Origin: Nematostella vectensis
Taxonomy: Eukaryota > Cnidaria > Anthozoa > Actiniaria > Edwardsiidae
DNA: 64,000 bases
Reading direction: 5' to 3'
Assembly: GCF_932526225.1 (NCBI RefSeq)
Contig: NC_064045.1
Span: forward strand, 5,166,498-5,230,497
The position numbers were made by a program, and so were the translations under genes. Below the pieces are notes generated by a model. It did no database searches and was not told the origin of the DNA. It saw only the letters and a list, made by a program, of their open reading frames with translations. Below are positions 11,790 through 23,600 of this stretch, piece by piece (the first letter of the stretch is position 1; every line of letters begins with the position of its first letter).

Positions 11790-14700
11790 ATGACAACTAA
11801 ACTGGGGCTGTTAAACGATGTACAATTTCGCTTTCTTTGCCCAGATGATATTGACGAAGTCAAACGGCTATGCCGGGAATGGTTTCCAATCGAGTGAGTA
11901 TATGGTTAAAAAAGTGTCGTAGATTAAGCGGTATCTGTCTGTATACTAACCAGACTCAAAAACGATGTGATACAGCTAGTGTGTAAATATTTTGTGCTTT
12001 TGTCCTGGCATTTTGGCGTAAACTTCGTATTCTTTCCGTAACAAAATTGAGCTGTCAAAACATGTTAAAACAAGATTTATTTGGTTTTGCGATGTGTACA
12101 CCAGAGCTCTTGGCCTGAGCAACGTTGGATTGATTGAAACATTTGTCCGTGTTATAAAGTTTCCTTGATAAATTGTATGTTTTTAAGTAAGATAAGGTAG
12201 TGACCTATTATCGGACGGTGCCCTATTATCGGACACTCGAAAAAAAATCCTGAATAGCTCAAACAAATAGGAAAACTCGCCGAAAAATGACCCATCGAGA
12301 CGAAGAGACAACATTCAGAAAACATGTATTTCAAAGCTTTTTACGAGGTGTTTATTGTTTCACAAAACTAGAAATAATTTACTCCCACACACCGCAAAAT
12401 GGGGATTGAAATCCTCTCTTTAACTTGAATACACAAGGATGAAAGAAAGCTGTAAAATAATCCAAGATCTACTGATCGTCGAATCCGCCATTTGTTGTAA
12501 ATTTTAGCCATCGCCATGTGAAAGCACATTTCGCTGTGCAGTTTGTCACGCGTTAAATGAATCACTTGCTACAGCGGAGAAAGTTTCTTAAACTAAATTC
12601 TATCATGACTTTTGTACATTTAGTAAACAATTATTGCCTGCCGTATTTAAGTGAAAATGAAGCATGATTTTCCCGTTATTTTTTGCGAAGAAACCTGCTG
12701 TCCGATAATAGTGCTAGGGTGTCAGACAATAGGTAAGAGCATCCGAACATCCGGGCTTCACAACACTTCTTACTCCCAAATTTAACTACATAATTTTTTT
12801 TTCTCCCAAATTTAACTACATAATTTTCATTATCTAGGGGGAATTATTAATTTTTAATAGTCAGTGATTTCTAGCTGTGAAACCTAAGATTCAATTGTGT
12901 GTAGTACGCAATATATTTTAGCGTAAATCTTAAGTGTCGAGGTAACATGACCTTATAGTAATTATACTCTATGTACGGAACACAATTATTTTTTGTTTTC
13001 TACATTTGCAAAAGCTTGCACTTGCATTCTTGTTTTTATGCAGTTTTTCAACCAGTTTATTAAAATTATGACCTCTTTTCCCTGTAAAATCAGATATCCA
13101 GATACTTGGTATAAAGAGATAACATCAAATCCAAGATTCTTCTCACTAGCTGCTACGTACTGTAAATCAATTATTGGCCTTGTTGTAGCTGAGGTTAAAC
13201 CAAGGGGAAACTGCAACAGAGAGGTATATTTATATTTGTAGATATTGGCTTTGAAGCAGGGAACGATTTACTGGCAATGTATAAAGCTCTGGCCATACAA
13301 AATTTAAGTCTGACAAATTGCGTTTCATTTGACCATAAAATAGTATAATTTGCACCAAATTCAAACATGGTGTTCAAATTTTGAACTCAAGTTTGCCAAC
13401 TTGCATTCACTTGCATATTGATGCATGTCCTATCAAGGAAATCATTTTTTTTTTATTGCTTGTGTTTGCTTTATAGGATGCAGGCATTCTGGGCTGCAGC
13501 TACGATGATGATTTTCAAGTTGCCTACATCTTAAGTATTGGGGTTGTTGAAGGCTATAGAAGGCACAAAATAGGTACAGCTAGCACTTACATAAATAAAA
13601 ATCTTTTGTGAATATTCACAATGTAAATACCTGTGTTTACAACAGTAGAAGTCGATTCCTGGCAGAACTGGAATAAAAATAATTTAATAAAAAATACCAT
13701 TAAAATTATAGTTTTTTGATCAGTTCCGCAATATAAAGAGAGCTGACTACAGTTAGCTAAGATCCCAGTTCCAACATAATATACACATTCTTCCAATAGG
13801 CCATTCCAGCTATAAGCTTGTGTGGGCACTCGACATGGAAACCTACCTCAACTGCCATTGCAGCACACGCTTTGTTTGGTGCATGCTGCATTCTGGTAGT
13901 TGAGGTAGGTCAAAATGGTTAATGCACTCACAAGCTTATAGCTGGAATGGCCTATTGCCTTACACACAAACTTGATATAAAACAAATGGGAACTGTAGGT
14001 CACTTGGCTTATGGCAGGTGTAAACTAGTATTGGAAGTGAAACTGGTCATATCTAAATGTTCCTGATAATTAAAATAATAAAATTATCAATTTTACTATT
14101 TCATAGGATCCCTACTACTCGACAGTCTGTTGTCAAATCTGACCACACCAGAGCGGCATTCCTGCAAAGCTATCTATTTGCATGTCTTAACATCCAACAT
14201 GGCAGCCATGAGGTTTTACGAGAGCCGCTGCTTCCAGAGGTTCCGATTCCTGCCCCTGTACTACTCCATCAATGGTGTTCATCACGATGGCTTTCTCTAT
14301 GTTCTGTACATCAATGGTGGGGAGCCACCCTGGACTCTTGCATATCCTTTACACACTTTGCAGTGACAGTAGATCATCTAACAACTTTCATTACAGTGCC
14401 ACCCATAAAACCATGAACACATTTACACACTTTGCAGTGACAGTAGATCATCTAACACCATTCATTACAGCGCCACCCATAAAACCATGAACACATTTAC
14501 ACACTTTGCAGTGACAGCAGATCATCTAATAACTTTCATTACAGTGCCACCCATAAAACCATCAACACCGGATGTGTATGGAATCTGGGTTCCAGCCAAT
14601 CACTCACAAGATATTTAAACATGGAAACATGTCTCATTAATTATTAAAGTCTGAATTCTCGTGTCTGATTCATCAGAACAGAAAAAAAACATTCCACACA

Positions 14701-15091
14701 TATTTTAGGTGTTCACTGTTTTACTGTAGCACTGTTATAACAGTTTGATAAATTTTCCAAATAATTATTTGTTTTATATTTTTGTTTTTGATAACCTTGG
14801 GGTCACCCTAATTTTCGAAATTGAGCTTAAAAGTATATGTTTTCTTACTATATCTTTTTTTATCTCAGAATTAGTGTCTGCACTTTCTAATTTACTGATC
14901 ATGCTACTTTTGTTTTATTGCTTTTTTTTTTCTTAACAATGCTCACTGATGCTCTTAGTTATGCTGGTTCAAAGCTCATCCAACTCCAGCCATGTAAGCT
15001 CCCAATGTACCTGCTCAACTCTCTCTATCATTTCTTTGCCTGGTTTGCTCCTGTACAGAGTGTGCGGGATTCCTGTGTCAGGACAATGTGA
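11790..15091 (+). CDS. NAA60: N-alpha-acetyltransferase 60 (NatF), five exons
   Basis: GNAT-family enzyme that acetylates N-termini, mostly of membrane proteins, and in other animals sits on Golgi membranes. Exons: 11790-11893 (FRFLCPDDIDEVKRLCREWFPI), 13094-13223 (YPDTWYKEITSN, FFSLAATY), 13477-13573 (FQVAYILSIGVVEGYRRHKI), 14107-14362 (CKAIYLHVLTSN, FYESRCF, YYSINGVHHDGFLYVLYINGG) and 14959-15091 (LQPCKLPMYLLNSLYHFFAW, then a TGA). Phases 2, 0, 1 and 2 all match. The last exon restores the hydrophobic/amphipathic tail that anchors the enzyme; it requires a weak donor GCA|GTGACA at 14363. Without that splice the frame stops at 14364-14366 and gives a tail-less form. Oddity: the acetyl-CoA loop reads R-R-H-K-I-G-S, where the family normally has Gly in place of Lys (R-x-x-G-x-G). 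Total about 206 residues against about 242 in human. Confidence 0.88.
12201..12737. mobile_element. MITE in NAA60 intron 1
   Basis: Terminal inverted repeats of about 35 bp: CCTATTATCGGACGGTGCCC at the left and the reverse complement GTGTCAGACAATAGG at the right, each with a second internal TATTATCGGAC. Flanking TA is present on both sides. About 540 bp; no transposase. Confidence 0.65.
12773..12828. repeat. Short tandem duplication
   Basis: The string CTCCCAAATTTAACTACATA plus following Ts occurs twice, 30 bp apart, in NAA60 intron 1. Simple slippage duplication. Confidence 0.8.
13793..13958. mobile_element. Fold-back MITE in NAA60 intron 3
   Basis: The arm CCAATAGGCCATTCCAGCTA (13793 on) is the reverse complement of TAGCTGGAATGGCCTATTG (ending 13957). 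An inner pair, ACCTACCTCAACT and AGTTGAGGTAGGT, extends the pairing. The entire 165 bp can form one hairpin. No coding sequence. Confidence 0.8.
14348..14568 (+). repeat. Three tandem 74-bp units starting on the NAA60 exon 4 splice donor
   Basis: Units begin at 14348, 14422 and 14496, each with TTTACACACTTTGCAGTGAC. The first unit starts inside exon 4 and contains the donor (GCA|GTGACA) needed to join exon 5, so donor and exon end are present three times. Each unit also carries a polypyrimidine stretch ending in CATTACAG, an acceptor-like site, about 40 bp before the next donor, so cryptic mini-exons are conceivable. Confidence 0.85.
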
Positions 15092-15186
15092 CACCCACCA
15101 GCTTGCTCCTGTCAGATCATGCCAACTCTGGTATTAGAACCACATGGACCCTGTCATTTAACTGATTCACTCAACTTTGGGCAAAG

Positions 15187-16080
15187 CCAGCATGCAAGTA
15201 CTCTGGGTACCAGAGGCTCCAAGCTTCGTGGGGCAACAATTTGAGAGAAGCGAACGAGCCTCTGGTGCAACGATTGCCAGCCTCACTATGGTGATAGCGA
15301 TGTCACAGATTTCTTGACAAACCAGTTTCACAGCCACACAAATATGACCTGTCAAAATGTTTGCATTTGTGCTACACGTTAGTTCTACATGCCCGTACAA
15401 GTTTCGCATCGATATGGCAATACCTTGTGGATACAGTGAACTCTGCAAAAACAGTATTTAATCAAAATAATTTTAGTTCAGTGTGCAGCAATAATACATC
15501 GAAGCGTGTTCTACTCAGTACAATTTTTTTTCTGAAACTAAGGCTATAAAGTTTGTAGAGCATTTCTCAAGCTGATTGTTCATTCGGACACAATTAAACC
15601 CTGTCTGTTATTTGCATAAACTGGACAAATCAGGCCATAGCAGGGGGTGGGTCACCAGGGGCTGTGCCTTCCCCCCCCCATATTTTTCAAAATTATAAAG
15701 AAATGACCAGTAGGGGCGTGGCTGTGCAACCCATTTATTTTTTAATGTTTCTGTATCATGCACCATCCTCCAGGCCCGGGAAACGACTAAAAGATTTGCC
15801 GCTTATTCACTGATCATCAGCTTAGCTGAAATGATTTTGTTTGTATACGTTTTCCCAAGAGAAAACAGGTTTGATTGTAATGGAGACTATCCTCCAAATA
15901 GGGAATACTAACTACAATAGCAACTTTTATTGAACAATCAACGGCGTAGTAGAAATCTTGTATGAATACATTAGCACCATAGTGAGGCTGACAATCCGTT
16001 GCACCAGAGGCTCGTTCGCTTTGCTGATAACTTTTTGCCACAAAGCATGGGGCCTCTGGTACCCAGGGTAGCATGCAAGG
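15187..16080. mobile_element. Non-autonomous element with ~115-bp inverted termini
   Basis: The left end GGGTACCAGAGGCTCC... CGAACGAGCCTCTGGTGCAA ... CAGCCTCACTATGGTG (15187-15302) is matched in inverted order by CACCATAGTGAGGCTG ... TTGCACCAGAGGCTCG ... CTCTGGTACCCAGGGT (15966-16080). About 900 bp long, downstream of NAA60. The interior includes another repeat (15645-15772) and no transposase. Confidence 0.65.
15645..15772. repeat. Dispersed repeat family with GACCAGTAGGGGCGTGGCTG core
   Basis: The core GACCAGTAGGGGCGTGGCTG is shared with 24416-24435, and a diverged form lies near 23050-23200 (CCAGTAGGGGTGTTGCTG). Flanking AGCAGGGGGTGGG and C-rich arms are also shared. Likely an old DNA-transposon-derived family. 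Confidence 0.6.
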
Positions 16081-16222
16081 CTTATGCAACAAGACATGGA
16101 TGTGATGGCAGCTTCCTCCTGTGTTTATATCATCAGCTGATACACGACTCCCGCATCAGGAATCACTCAACTTAAGCGTATAGTAGTAAGACAGGATAGT
16201 CATACAAGTTAAGTAGTACAGA

Positions 16223-16501
16223 TAGGGGACTTGCGCTAAGAGATCACATGACCTTTTTGGGTGGCAAATTAAAAACAAAATAATCAAACAAAAAAATCAA
16301 AAAAGGCGCCTGTCACACATAAGAGAACGACGAAAAAAAATAAAATCTTTAAATGAAACTAAACTCTTTCTGGAAAAAAAAATTTATTTCGTAAGCGCTG
16401 AATAAGTTGCTTTGTGTTGCTGTGATTTTGCCACTAAAAGCCTGAGCGCACGCTGGTTTGCCACCCAAACAGTCACGTGATCTCTTAGCGCACGTCCCCT
16501 A
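16223..16501. mobile_element. MITE family C, copy 1
   Basis: Ends TAGGGGACTTGCGCTAAGAG and CTCTTAGCGCACGTCCCCTA are inverted repeats, with TA at each border as in Tc1/mariner-type insertion. Subterminal GATCACATGACC pairs with GTCACGTGATC and GGTGGCAAAT with TTTGCCACCC. Two more copies lie at 38680-38964 and 52899-53185. Confidence 0.85.
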
Positions 16502-19500
16502 TTGTGCAAGCATTTAGTGTTGCACTGGTGACTATCTTACTGCTGGTCTGTCTCCCTTGCAGCCATTCTGAACTTGTCATGCTAAGCAGCCCTTGGGCCT
16601 ACTGGGATGGCTACAAGGGAGACTAAACTCTGGGGTATGAAATATATTTTCATCCTGATTATTCACTTAACTATTACTGAGGGGGTGCACTGTCATAGTT
16701 ACCATAGTTACCATTTAATGATCCTTCAATAAGAAATTACCCATTTTTTGGCAGCCAGGAGAGGGGAGGTGCAAGCACTCAGTTTTAGTGATGGGTAGGT
16801 AGGAAGCATAAGTTTGAAGAATTACTCAAAATGGTACCATTTACCAGCCAAGATGTTTGATTCGTGTTCACATGGATATACTGGTGTGGATAATCTTATA
16901 TGCTTTCCCAGGATAACTTGACAGTAGTATGCACTTTCAACAAATATAGGATATAATATATATATATATATATATATATCTCTTTGGCAGAGTCGATTTC
17001 CAGTTTTTGGTGTATTGTATTCATGCAGTTCTGGTACGAGATCGCGACAGTTTGGGCTTTTTTATTCTATAAGATATGGGATATATATATATAGGATATG
17101 AAATTTTTATGTTGTTTTGATGATTGAGATTATTAGGGTACACACCACCCCACTAGAAACAAGAAAGGCACACCCATGCCAATACAAGTATTTACACCAA
17201 ATGTCTGAACATGAATGATACATCTCACTAGATTTTCTCCAAATGCAATTTTCGTTGCAAGCTTTTTCATCAATTCTAAATGGAACGGTGGCTTCTGGTT
17301 CTTGTCACGTTGGCTTTTCCATTTTGCCTTTTCGCTTTAGGTTTTTAGGAATATTACTATTTTTTAAAGCTTAAATATCACGTTTACCACTTTTTCTGGC
17401 ATGTGAATTTTATTTATTATTTTTATATCCTGGTGGGGGGGGGAGGGGATGCAAGAGGCTGTCACACTCCATAGATTTGCGATAAGGTAATAGCACGTGA
17501 CAAACGCCAGAAATTGGTGTAACGAGCGAAAAATAGGACTGAGATAAATATCTCCCTTTTGTATATAATATGACGATTTTTATAAGAAAATTTGTTGTAA
17601 GACGTTTCTCAGTATAAAACAGTTATCAAGATAAGACACCGTTCTCAGGACCTTCAGAGTTTGATATAATTTACTTTGGGTATTTTACCCTGGCACTATG
17701 CAATTTTTTTTTTTTTTTTTTTTTTTGCAAGACAAGTTGCAAGAGGGAAGATTGCGTGTGTGGGGGGGTCTTTACACTTTTTCGACTGCATACCTGCGAC
17801 CGCACTATGTATTTCGTGAAAACCGCACAAAACAAATGGATACCACGGCCGGAACCAAGGAGCAGGAAAGCCAAAACATTAGTACGAAAACTAAAAAGTG
17901 TACGTGTGACAGGGCCTTAAAAGAAAATACCGCCTTGGTGGCCCAGGGTGAAAGCGCCCACCATCTGTGCCCACTCCTAGCTACGAGAAAGCTTTTAATT
18001 GGTGAGAAACCAAACGGTGAAATCGAAAGGTGAGGTAGAAATACGATGGACGCGTGGCAGTGCTTAAATTATACCACCCATGCCGGGGCCAGAAATTCCA
18101 AATGTGTGTGTAGGGGGGATGGGAGGGGGCAAGGGTTTCAAGGAAGGAGGACCGGATTTATTGTCCGTAGATGTCCTTACATTTCTTGTCATTTTTATAT
18201 CAAATGTCTGAAAATGGCCAAGGCCCGCTCGGCCCACCCCTAGATACGTCCCAGTGCCATGGATCTTTTTTTCTTATAGATGGCCTCGTTCTAGTTTTTT
18301 GTTGTTGTTGTTGTTTAAAAGCACAGTTACAAGTGTTGACTATAAAGTAGTTTTCAAAAACACGTGAAATATCTTGCTTTTGGTTTATTTAGTACTAATA
18401 CACTGTAGTCGGAGTGGTCCCATAAGTGGGGGGGAGAGGGGTGAAAGTTGGGGAGGAGGGGTGGGTAGTGGTTTCAGGGGGGAGGGGTGGCTGGTGGTTT
18501 CATGATGGAGAGGTGGGTGGTGCGCTATTTATGAGAAAGCAGGGTATAACCTAGGTTTTTATCCACGGGATTTTTAACTGTTCAGCAAATTTGTTGTCGA
18601 TTGGATATGTACCGCTTGACACCCGTTTTTTTTTTTTTTAAAACGTTCATATATAAAGAAACATCCGCTCAGAAATCAAAAGGGGCCCTTTCCGCCGCCC
18701 CTGTACGCCGACGAAACAACAAGATTCACAAGACGCATATGCGCCATTTGTTGTCGGTATAGGGCGCACTTGAGTCGCCTCGCTTGGGACGATTCCAGAC
18801 GCTCCGTACGCGCTTTTGCACTTGAGAGTGCATCGCAGTGATATCGATAGAGGTAGATGACAGGCAGGAATTTTTGATAACAGTTTCTTCTAGACTTTTC
18901 TTACACGTGTTAAAACTGAGACAAAGAAGTTTCGGACCAACCGAGAAAGGGAGAGGAGATAGCTGATGATCCACCTCTTTACATGTATAATGCGTCCATT
19001 AAATTCTTTACTTTTCGACAACATAAGAGGATTTTCTTAAGTGGTTTAAAATGAAGCTCAGAGCGTCACTCGTCCATTCTATTCCACTAGATCGAACTAA
19101 CCAAAGGACCTCTCTCAGCCCCTGGTTTCCAGGGTAGTTTCCAAACAGCCAGCCTATATTACTGTGATGGAAAGTATTTTCGGTTTAGAGAGTGAGAATT
19201 GATCTGATTAAGCCACTTTCGGGTAATTTTAAAGAAATGCCACATTTAAAAAAACGTTATTTTCGTTCAAAGGATGTATTTGATTGTTACTTGAGAGAAA
19301 CGGCACGCGTCTAAACTTGAATCCCCGCCGTTGCTTTATTGGAACTTCTATCCGGGCGAAATCACAAAATTGTTTATATTCCCCGGTTCAAGTGCGTTCC
19401 TGCTGCGATATGCATGGGCATAATTAACCATTTGCAACGCCTGTTTTTTTTCATCAGTATATGTTTAGTATTCACAAGGAAATTCAATAAAATGAACAGC

Positions 19501-20255
19501 AACAATGTAATACTTTTACCTCCTCCAGAAACGTGTGAACAATAGAGTGTGCAAGAACATCAAGAATGTAAAAACCATGACGGGAGGAAAATCGCTTTTA
19601 TTTGTTTAGCATCGCATTTTAGTCACGCAGTGTTCAGCCAATCACGTCGCCGGAAGGGTCGCCTCATTTCCATGCCGGCTACGAAGTGTTTCTAAAATCC
19701 CATTTCAGAGCGTTTGAAGGGTTCGGAGGCGTAATATATGGCAATATTCACGTCCGACAAGCCTTGATCCCCTTTATATAATTCAGAAGAGACTCGTGGG
19801 TGACATTTCACGCTCAAGAGGCAATTTTTGGATGGTTGGTCAAGCGTTTTTTTGGTGCGAATGCACTGGCTTTTACAGCGCGCGAGTTTTGAGTTGATAA
19901 ATTGTTACAAGCAGTTGCCTCTAACCTACGGTTGGTATCGGGAAGTTTGGAATTTTGAAGAGTTGACAATCACTCGAAGGCTTTACTGGATGGATTTTGC
20001 GTGTCGAGTGTGAAATGGTGGACTTAGGAGGATATAACGTGAGCTTCGTGGGTTGTGTTTGTCGAGATTCTTCACTGAAGTCGAGACTCGTACAATTTTC
20101 AGCTGTTGGATGCACTTTCATTGCTCTGCGTTGTTGTCCAAGATAGACACTGCGCGGCGTAATATTACGACGTTTTTATTGCTGCTTTTAAAGCCCAAGT
20201 AGACTTAACTCCCAGTGCTAAAGCGGTTAAAGGTTTACAAGCTAAAAGGCACTAG
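16502..20255. other. Intergenic region upstream of ANKFN1
   Basis: No exon recognised on either strand. Contents include TA microsatellites (16949-16978, 17080-17092), a 24-base T run (17703-17726), and G-rich low-complexity sequence (17430-17455, 18105-18135, 18425-18525). The last 600 bp form the presumed ANKFN1 promoter and 5' UTR; a stop codon (TAG at 20253-20255) immediately precedes the chosen ATG in frame. Confidence 0.5.
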
Positions 20256-20690
20256 ATGGCGAGCAAAACATCAACTGATTCAATACCGAAAGACAGTACT
20301 ACAACCAACACCACTACGAATTCGAATGGGCCAGAGCAAAATGGTACAAATATTACAAAGTAAGTATTTCATTTCTTACTCTGTCCATTAAAGTCCCTGA
20401 TGTTTCCTAAACGCAAAATTCTGCCCGCTAAAGCTTTCGTTTATAAATACTGTCAAGCTAGTCTATGTTTGTTGTGAAAATAGAACTCTATGGTTCATTT
20501 GAGTGCCGTGTGTAATTGTACTTCATGTCGTAAATTTAAATGCGAAGCTATATAATATTGAAATCATTCCCCATTGATTGGTGACATTCTGGGTTTGTAG
20601 ATCCCGAGGTATCGCGTCGAGCGAGAATCAAAGAGAGTCAGCCGATATTGTTAGCGATCCCCGTGCAATACAGGCTACGGTGGGAACGAG
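20256..20690 (+). CDS. ANKFN1: ANKFN1 exons 1-2: N-terminus
   Basis: Exon 1 (20256-20359) starts MASKTSTDSIPKDS and is rich in Thr and Asn; no signal peptide, consistent with a cytoplasmic protein. Exon 2 (20601-20690) adds RGIASSENQRESADIVSDPR. Both end in phase 2. They lack a recognisable domain, and the start is chosen because a stop codon lies directly upstream in frame and the splice phases continue to the conserved exons. The link to exon 3, 9.4 kb away, is inferred from phase only. Confidence 0.65.
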
Positions 20691-23600
20691 GTAAGTGACT
20701 CAACTCGATTTTTGCTTTGAACCTACTTGCGGTCAGTGTCAACTTTCGCCTGTAACCAAAAACCTTGTAGAGTTTATTGTCTAGGTTTTCACTCAGCGGT
20801 TTAAAATTTTCCAAAGGATAGCCTTGAAAACACTGGGAACTGTTGCGAAAATCACGAAAAGTGTTTGGGTAATGATTAAAAATTAATGCCCAATCAGTGG
20901 TACTTTAGCCAGCGCCATATGCGCATCTTGATCGAACATTCAATCGAACGCTTTCTGAAATGTATTCTATACAGTTGTGCGCGAGATGTTTAAAATTCAT
21001 TAAACGAATTACAATATACTTAGTGATGCGAACCTAAAAGATTTCGCAAATGAGATCTTATAAAATTCGCTCATTAGTATCTGTGTACGAAGGCTGTCAT
21101 GTTGTTTTTATGATAGTTTTTGTTTTGTTTACTTTTGAAAAGAGGCTATCAGTTTGCCTTGTGTTTTGTTGTCACTTCACGGGGGATAAGTACAGAATAG
21201 GAGTTGTATATTCTAATTGGTAACAACCTCTATCTGATCATGAAAACTTAGATCTCCATGACTGGGCTTTTAATCTGTCGTAGTCAAATGCGGTCAACTG
21301 CAGAACAAAAAATGAGATCGATCCAGAATTGTTATCGGTTCTTATCCCTCATTTTGGAAAGTAATAACGTTCCTTTTCAATATAGGAAAGTCGATTAAAA
21401 ACGCAGCTCGGATATTTTTATATTAAATCATAATCAGTTGTAGCTGTTATTAAGGCCTGTTACAATTAAAGAATCCCAATGGTTTCCATAGATACATGCT
21501 TTTTCATGATTTTATTTTCTCAAGGCAATGTATTTTTTTTATGAAAATTCACTTCATAGTTTCAAGTTATTATTGACTGATTCATACAGATAATTATTTA
21601 GTTGTTTTAGCAGGAGGTGGGTGGGGGTGGAGGGATAGAAATATACTGTAAGCCCAATTTACTGTTATGCTTGTTTTAGCACTCGCCTCTTAAAAGCATC
21701 CCCCCTTCAAATAAGCCTCCTAAGAAGGAGAATGGTGGTATTCTAGTGCCATAAAACCCAACTTATCTCAGGCCCGTAGCCAGGGGGAGGATCAGAAGAA
21801 CCACCCCACACAACTTGAAGGTATATCCTGACGAAGGAAAATTGAGTACCACTGCAAGCTAGGACGAGCTACCTACCCCCCCCCCCTCCCCCTCACCCCC
21901 CTGTTCAAAATCCTGGCTACGGGCCTGTATCTCCAATCTTAAAGAATACCAATCATGCTTTCACTTCATGCTCCTGCTCAATGCTGAGTCACACAAAGCA
22001 TCCATTTCCATCCACCAGTTCAGGGGAGTAACTAAGATATTTTCAATTAAATATCGCGAGTAACATATGACTTCATTTGTAGATTTTTGTTTTGCAGTTT
22101 CCTTGCGAATTAACCATTGTATTTAAATGATAAACAATTACAAAGGAGTGTAAATCAACATTCTTAACAAGTTATTAATATGCTCTAAACTTAGATTAGA
22201 TATCTATATATTGTTTTTGACTTTTGACATTGCACACATACTTATTTGAGGGAAATCTGAATCTCAAATAACTCCACAGCTTTAAAAAAAACTTTTGAAT
22301 TAGCGCCCCCTTATGCCCCAAAATTGTATACTGGAAAAGCTCTACCTAACTCTTTTAAGCCTCCCTCTAGATCTTACCACCCCTGCCCACACTAAGATTT
22401 TAAAAAGTGATTCTTACTTGATTTAAATGGTCCCCAAATGTTACCAGTTATGTGAAGATAAGTGTCATGTACACTTATCTATTGCATCTTATTAGAAAGC
22501 ACTACAAACACAAGGCAACAGCAGGGGTGGGGCAAATTCCCCCATCCCCCCATCCCCCCAATATTAAACAAATATATTTAAGTAATGCTCCATGTAAGAA
22601 CTAGGCAAAGTCCATTTGTCCTGTGGCATAAAAGCTTTATTATAGCTTTCCCACATAGGATCCCTTTTATACCAAACATACATGCAGGACATATAGAAGA
22701 TAGTAAGATTTTGAAGAAATTGTGTGAAATATGTCCTTTGCTATATACCTTACAGGTGATTTTTTCTGGTGAACCAATCAGAGGAAGCCAGAACAATTGC
22801 TGTTAGTTGTCTTATATTTACAAGGTTCCCCACATAAATTTTACCTGAAAAGCTGGATCAGACATAGTAATTAACCCTATAACCAAAGTATTAAAAAAAA
22901 TATTATGATTCATGTTGTGTTATGTGTATCTTATGCTATAATGTTTTGTCTTGGCCAATCAAATTTCTTAAATAAACAAAGGCATTTTTGACAGCGTGCA
23001 TTTGACATTGGGTTGCCTAGTTCTTACACGGGGCATTTAAGTAAAATTACCAGTAGGGGTGTTGCTGTAGCCTGATAGCCGGCTCTCATTATGGTTTATT
23101 CGGAAATGTTAATATTCGAAAATAAAACATTTCTGAATACCCCACAATGAGAGCCGGCTAGCAGGCTAGTGTTGCTGTTCCCCCATTATTTTCTTGATGT
23201 TTCTTCACCCCCCTTGAATATTTTAAGGCCACATGCTACATCTCTGAGTTACCTAGTTTTCTAGTGCTTTGTTATTAAAAAAGGGTTGAAGCATTCAGGG
23301 GCTTTTTGATGGCGGTCAATTTTTAAATTTGATTGGGAGGTTTTTACCCTGGAGCTAGTTGCCTCCATATTCACATCTCTTGGATGTCGCTTTTGTCAAG
23401 AATTACTTGTTATTTTTATTTTATTATTTTTTTTTTAGGCTTGCTCCATTTTTTTTTTATTAATGACCTGGTTAATGCCCAAAATGTTATCCCAGTTCAA
23501 AAAATGAGTTCACAATCTTCACCAAGCTTTTAAACCAACTACCAAAAATTTATTTTGCCATTTTTGATTTTAGATAAATGAATGGGATATTTATTATATC

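Noticed and set aside
16558-16640. Possible terminal exon after CTCCCTTGCAG
   Set aside because: The acceptor looks good and one frame gives a short peptide ending WDGYKGD and a stop, but no donor or gene connects to it; NAA60 already has a matching last exon.
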